NCBI GenBank assembly: GCA_017465905.1
Contig: JAFTVE010000045.1
Location: 54,967 to 118,966 of the forward strand
Origin: Bacteroidaceae bacterium
GTDB lineage: Bacteria; Bacteroidota; Bacteroidia; Bacteroidales; Bacteroidaceae
Length of the DNA: 64,000 nt
Direction of reading: 5' to 3'
In this document: positions 63,004-64,000 of the stretch, in pieces
Layout of the letters: each line of letters begins with the position of its first letter
How positions within the stretch are numbered: position 1 is the stretch's first letter
Program-made: the position numbers and the translations under genes
The notes under the pieces: model-generated
Seen by the model: the letters and a program-made list of their open reading frames with translations, nothing else
What the model was told of the DNA's origin: nothing
Database searches by the model: none

Positions 63004-63357
63004 CTATTCCTCCCAGAAGTCATCCAGTAAACCTGAGACCTCATCTATTGCATCCTTCAAGAAATCAAAAGTCTCAGTGGCCGCATTTCGTACTATTTCC
63101 TTATTGATAGTCTTGTTTAATTCCTCTACATATGCCCTTTTGTCAATAGTCATATCTCTTGAATACAAGATATATTCGTTCTTCAACTTGTTGTAAACAG
63201 TTATCGCATTTTCCCATTCTTCCGCCGTATAAGTTGAAGCATTCGTTATTATATCAGTAGTGAATTGTTGGTATCTATTAAGATATTTGTCCTTTTCTGA
63301 GTAACAGGAAACAAGGCATAGACACATTAATAGAATTGTAAGTTGATAGAATCTCAT
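63004..63357 (-). CDS. Small helical lipoprotein
   Basis: 117 residues with a lipoprotein signal (CLVSC, Cys18). The mature part is predicted to be three helices rich in charged residues (YLNRYQQFTTDIITN, ENAITVYNKLKNEYILYSRD, ALNKTIN...), ending in an acidic DDFWEE. Similar small lipoproteins occur in Bacteroidales (possibly DUF6565, not certain). Function unknown. Confidence 0.65.
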   Translation of the reverse strand: MRFYQLTILLMCLCLVSCYSEKDKYLNRYQQFTTDIITNASTYTAEEWENAITVYNKLKNEYILYSRDMTIDKRAYVEELNKTINKEIVRNAATETFDFLKDAIDEVSGLLDDFWEE

Positions 63358-63369
63358 TGTAGTTCTTAT

Positions 63370-63549
63370 TTATTCGTTTAATACTAATCGGAAGCCTATA
63401 GTTTCGGCAGATCCATCATATTTCTTGCTTCCCCGATAAATCGTACGACAATATGAGGGTGTGTTCTTATATCCTCCGCCACGTATAACTCTATTTTCAC
63501 CACCGTCATTAACGGGATTCTTTTCCCCTGAATAAGAATAATTACTACA
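63370..63549 (-). pseudogene. C-terminal fragment of a formylglycine-generating-enzyme-like gene
   Basis: The minus strand encodes 59 residues ending in a stop: CSNYSYSGEKNPVND, then ENRVIRGGGYKNTPSYCRTI, then IGFRLVLNE. This is the conserved tail of SUMF1/FGE-sulfatase domain proteins (W-E-W-C... R-V-x-R-G-G-x-W/Y ... C-R ... G-F-R). The reading frame begins exactly at the end of the MITE-like element at 63551-63748; no further FGE sequence is found beyond it, so the gene has lost its 5' part. Confidence 0.75.
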
Positions 63550-63550
63550 T

Positions 63551-63748
63551 TAGTGTCCTATTAAAATCCACTGTTATCTCTATAGGTATTTGAGCAACAG
63601 CTGTTTATGGCAATATTTAAAAGAAACGGATTTGAAATTAAACTTCTGAAAAAGTTGATTCTCTAAAAGAATACCATTGTTCTTTATCAGCAAGTTACAA
63701 AACTCATTTTCTCAAAAATATCTTGGATAATAATTTAACGGGACACTA
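63551..63748. mobile_element. MITE-like element with terminal inverted repeats
   Basis: 198 nt bounded by TAGTGTCCTATTAAAAT (63551-63567) and, inverted, TAGTGTCCCGTTAAATT (63748-63732), 14 of 17 bases identical. The interior is AT-rich with no coding capacity, so it looks like a non-autonomous IS derivative. No clear target duplication is seen, and the sequences on its two sides do not belong to the same gene, so a deletion or recombination event followed insertion. Confidence 0.6.
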
Positions 63749-63816
63749 GTGAAGTTCCTTCAATGAATCAGTATTTTCCATAAATATTTGTTTTTTTTAA
63801 TTGTTAATTCAGCTTA

Positions 63817-64000
63817 TCACCATATAGCCTTAACCTCCACCTTTGAATTAATAAACTTAGGCATAGCCATACCTATGTCTGCTCCGATATAGGTTGGATC
63901 ACACACTAAATAACGCTGACCATTAAGTGAGACATAGTTTCCTGAAATTGTTTCGGGGAAGTGAACCGCCGTAGCTAAGTGCCCCGGATAGTGAAGCAAA
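63817..64000 (-). CDS. Transglutaminase-like protein, partial (3' end)
   Basis: The last 60 residues of a gene that begins beyond the window. They include LATAVHFPETISGNYVSLNG and YLVCDPTYIGADIGMAMP, the His and Asp region of transglutaminase-like domains found in large Bacteroidales secreted proteins (catalytic His in AVHF, Asp in CDPTY). The catalytic Cys would lie outside the window. Probably a periplasmic or surface protein; exact family not decided. Confidence 0.6.
   Translation of the reverse strand, partial: LLHYPGHLATAVHFPETISGNYVSLNGQRYLVCDPTYIGADIGMAMPKFINSKVEVKAIW

Overview
The window looks like chromosomal DNA from a Bacteroidales bacterium, most likely Prevotella-like (family Prevotellaceae). 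This rests on the gene families (Bat aerotolerance genes, type III glutamine synthetase, DUF4199, DUF4251, DUF5723 and DUF6048 proteins, a CarboxypepD-plug TonB receptor, a methylmalonyl-CoA decarboxylase sodium pump), on the Bacteroidota promoter form (TTTG, 19-20 nt, TAnnTTTG) before many genes, and on the near absence of Shine-Dalgarno sequences. No prophage, conjugative element, CRISPR array or intact insertion sequence was found.

Layout. 1-4.3 kb: DUF58 protein, a membrane-anchored protein, BatA and BatB (aerotolerance locus without batC-E). 4.3-8.5 kb: FKBP isomerase, tRNA-Gly(CCC), then a reverse operon DUF4199 - GT2 glycosyltransferase - two envelope DUF proteins - MntP. 8.6-11.6 kb: divergent glnN and a LysE-type exporter from back-to-back promoters. 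11.6-19.6 kb: GH43 enzyme, remnant of a surface protein, a very large lipoprotein paired with a DUF5723 protein, and a GH109-like oxidoreductase. 19.6-24.2 kb: YihY/BrkB membrane protein, rnpB, lepA, SIMPL protein. 24.8-30.4 kb: sugar O-acetyltransferase, then the reverse operon mce - mmdA - OadG-like subunit - biotin carrier - mmdB, with palindromic AT-rich repeats in its gaps. 30.7-35.2 kb: a ClpB lacking its N-domain and carrying a repeat-derived insert, and an EF-hand membrane protein of unknown role. 35.3-40.7 kb: TonB receptor, Ca2+/Na+ antiporter, small envelope proteins. 40.8-47.5 kb: FetAB-like ABC exporter, Nif3 protein, zinc-ribbon coiled-coil protein, PheA, a choloylglycine-hydrolase-family enzyme, an HsdR_N-only protein, AMP nucleosidase. 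48.2-52.8 kb: SpoT-like RSH protein and ClpC. 53.1-57.8 kb: three-gene glycogen/alpha-glucan operon. 57.8-62.4 kb: GH31 lipoprotein and an AspT/YidE-type transporter. 62.4-64 kb: a decayed end with a small lipoprotein, the tail of a formylglycine-generating-enzyme-like gene cut at a MITE-like element, and the 3' end of a transglutaminase-like gene.

How the genes work together. The mmd operon, with the epimerase, would couple the final decarboxylation of the succinate-to-propionate route to Na+ export, and Na+-coupled carriers could use that gradient. The 53-58 kb block handles storage alpha-glucan. rnpB, lepA, tRNA-Gly, RSH, ClpC and ClpB are translation and stress functions. No single obviously new multi-gene system is present. 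The best leads are the modified ClpB, the EF-hand membrane protein, the giant lipoprotein/DUF5723 pair, the lamin-tail/OadG fusion, an RSH with a weakened synthetase, and a recurrent extended promoter motif with several apparently leaderless genes.
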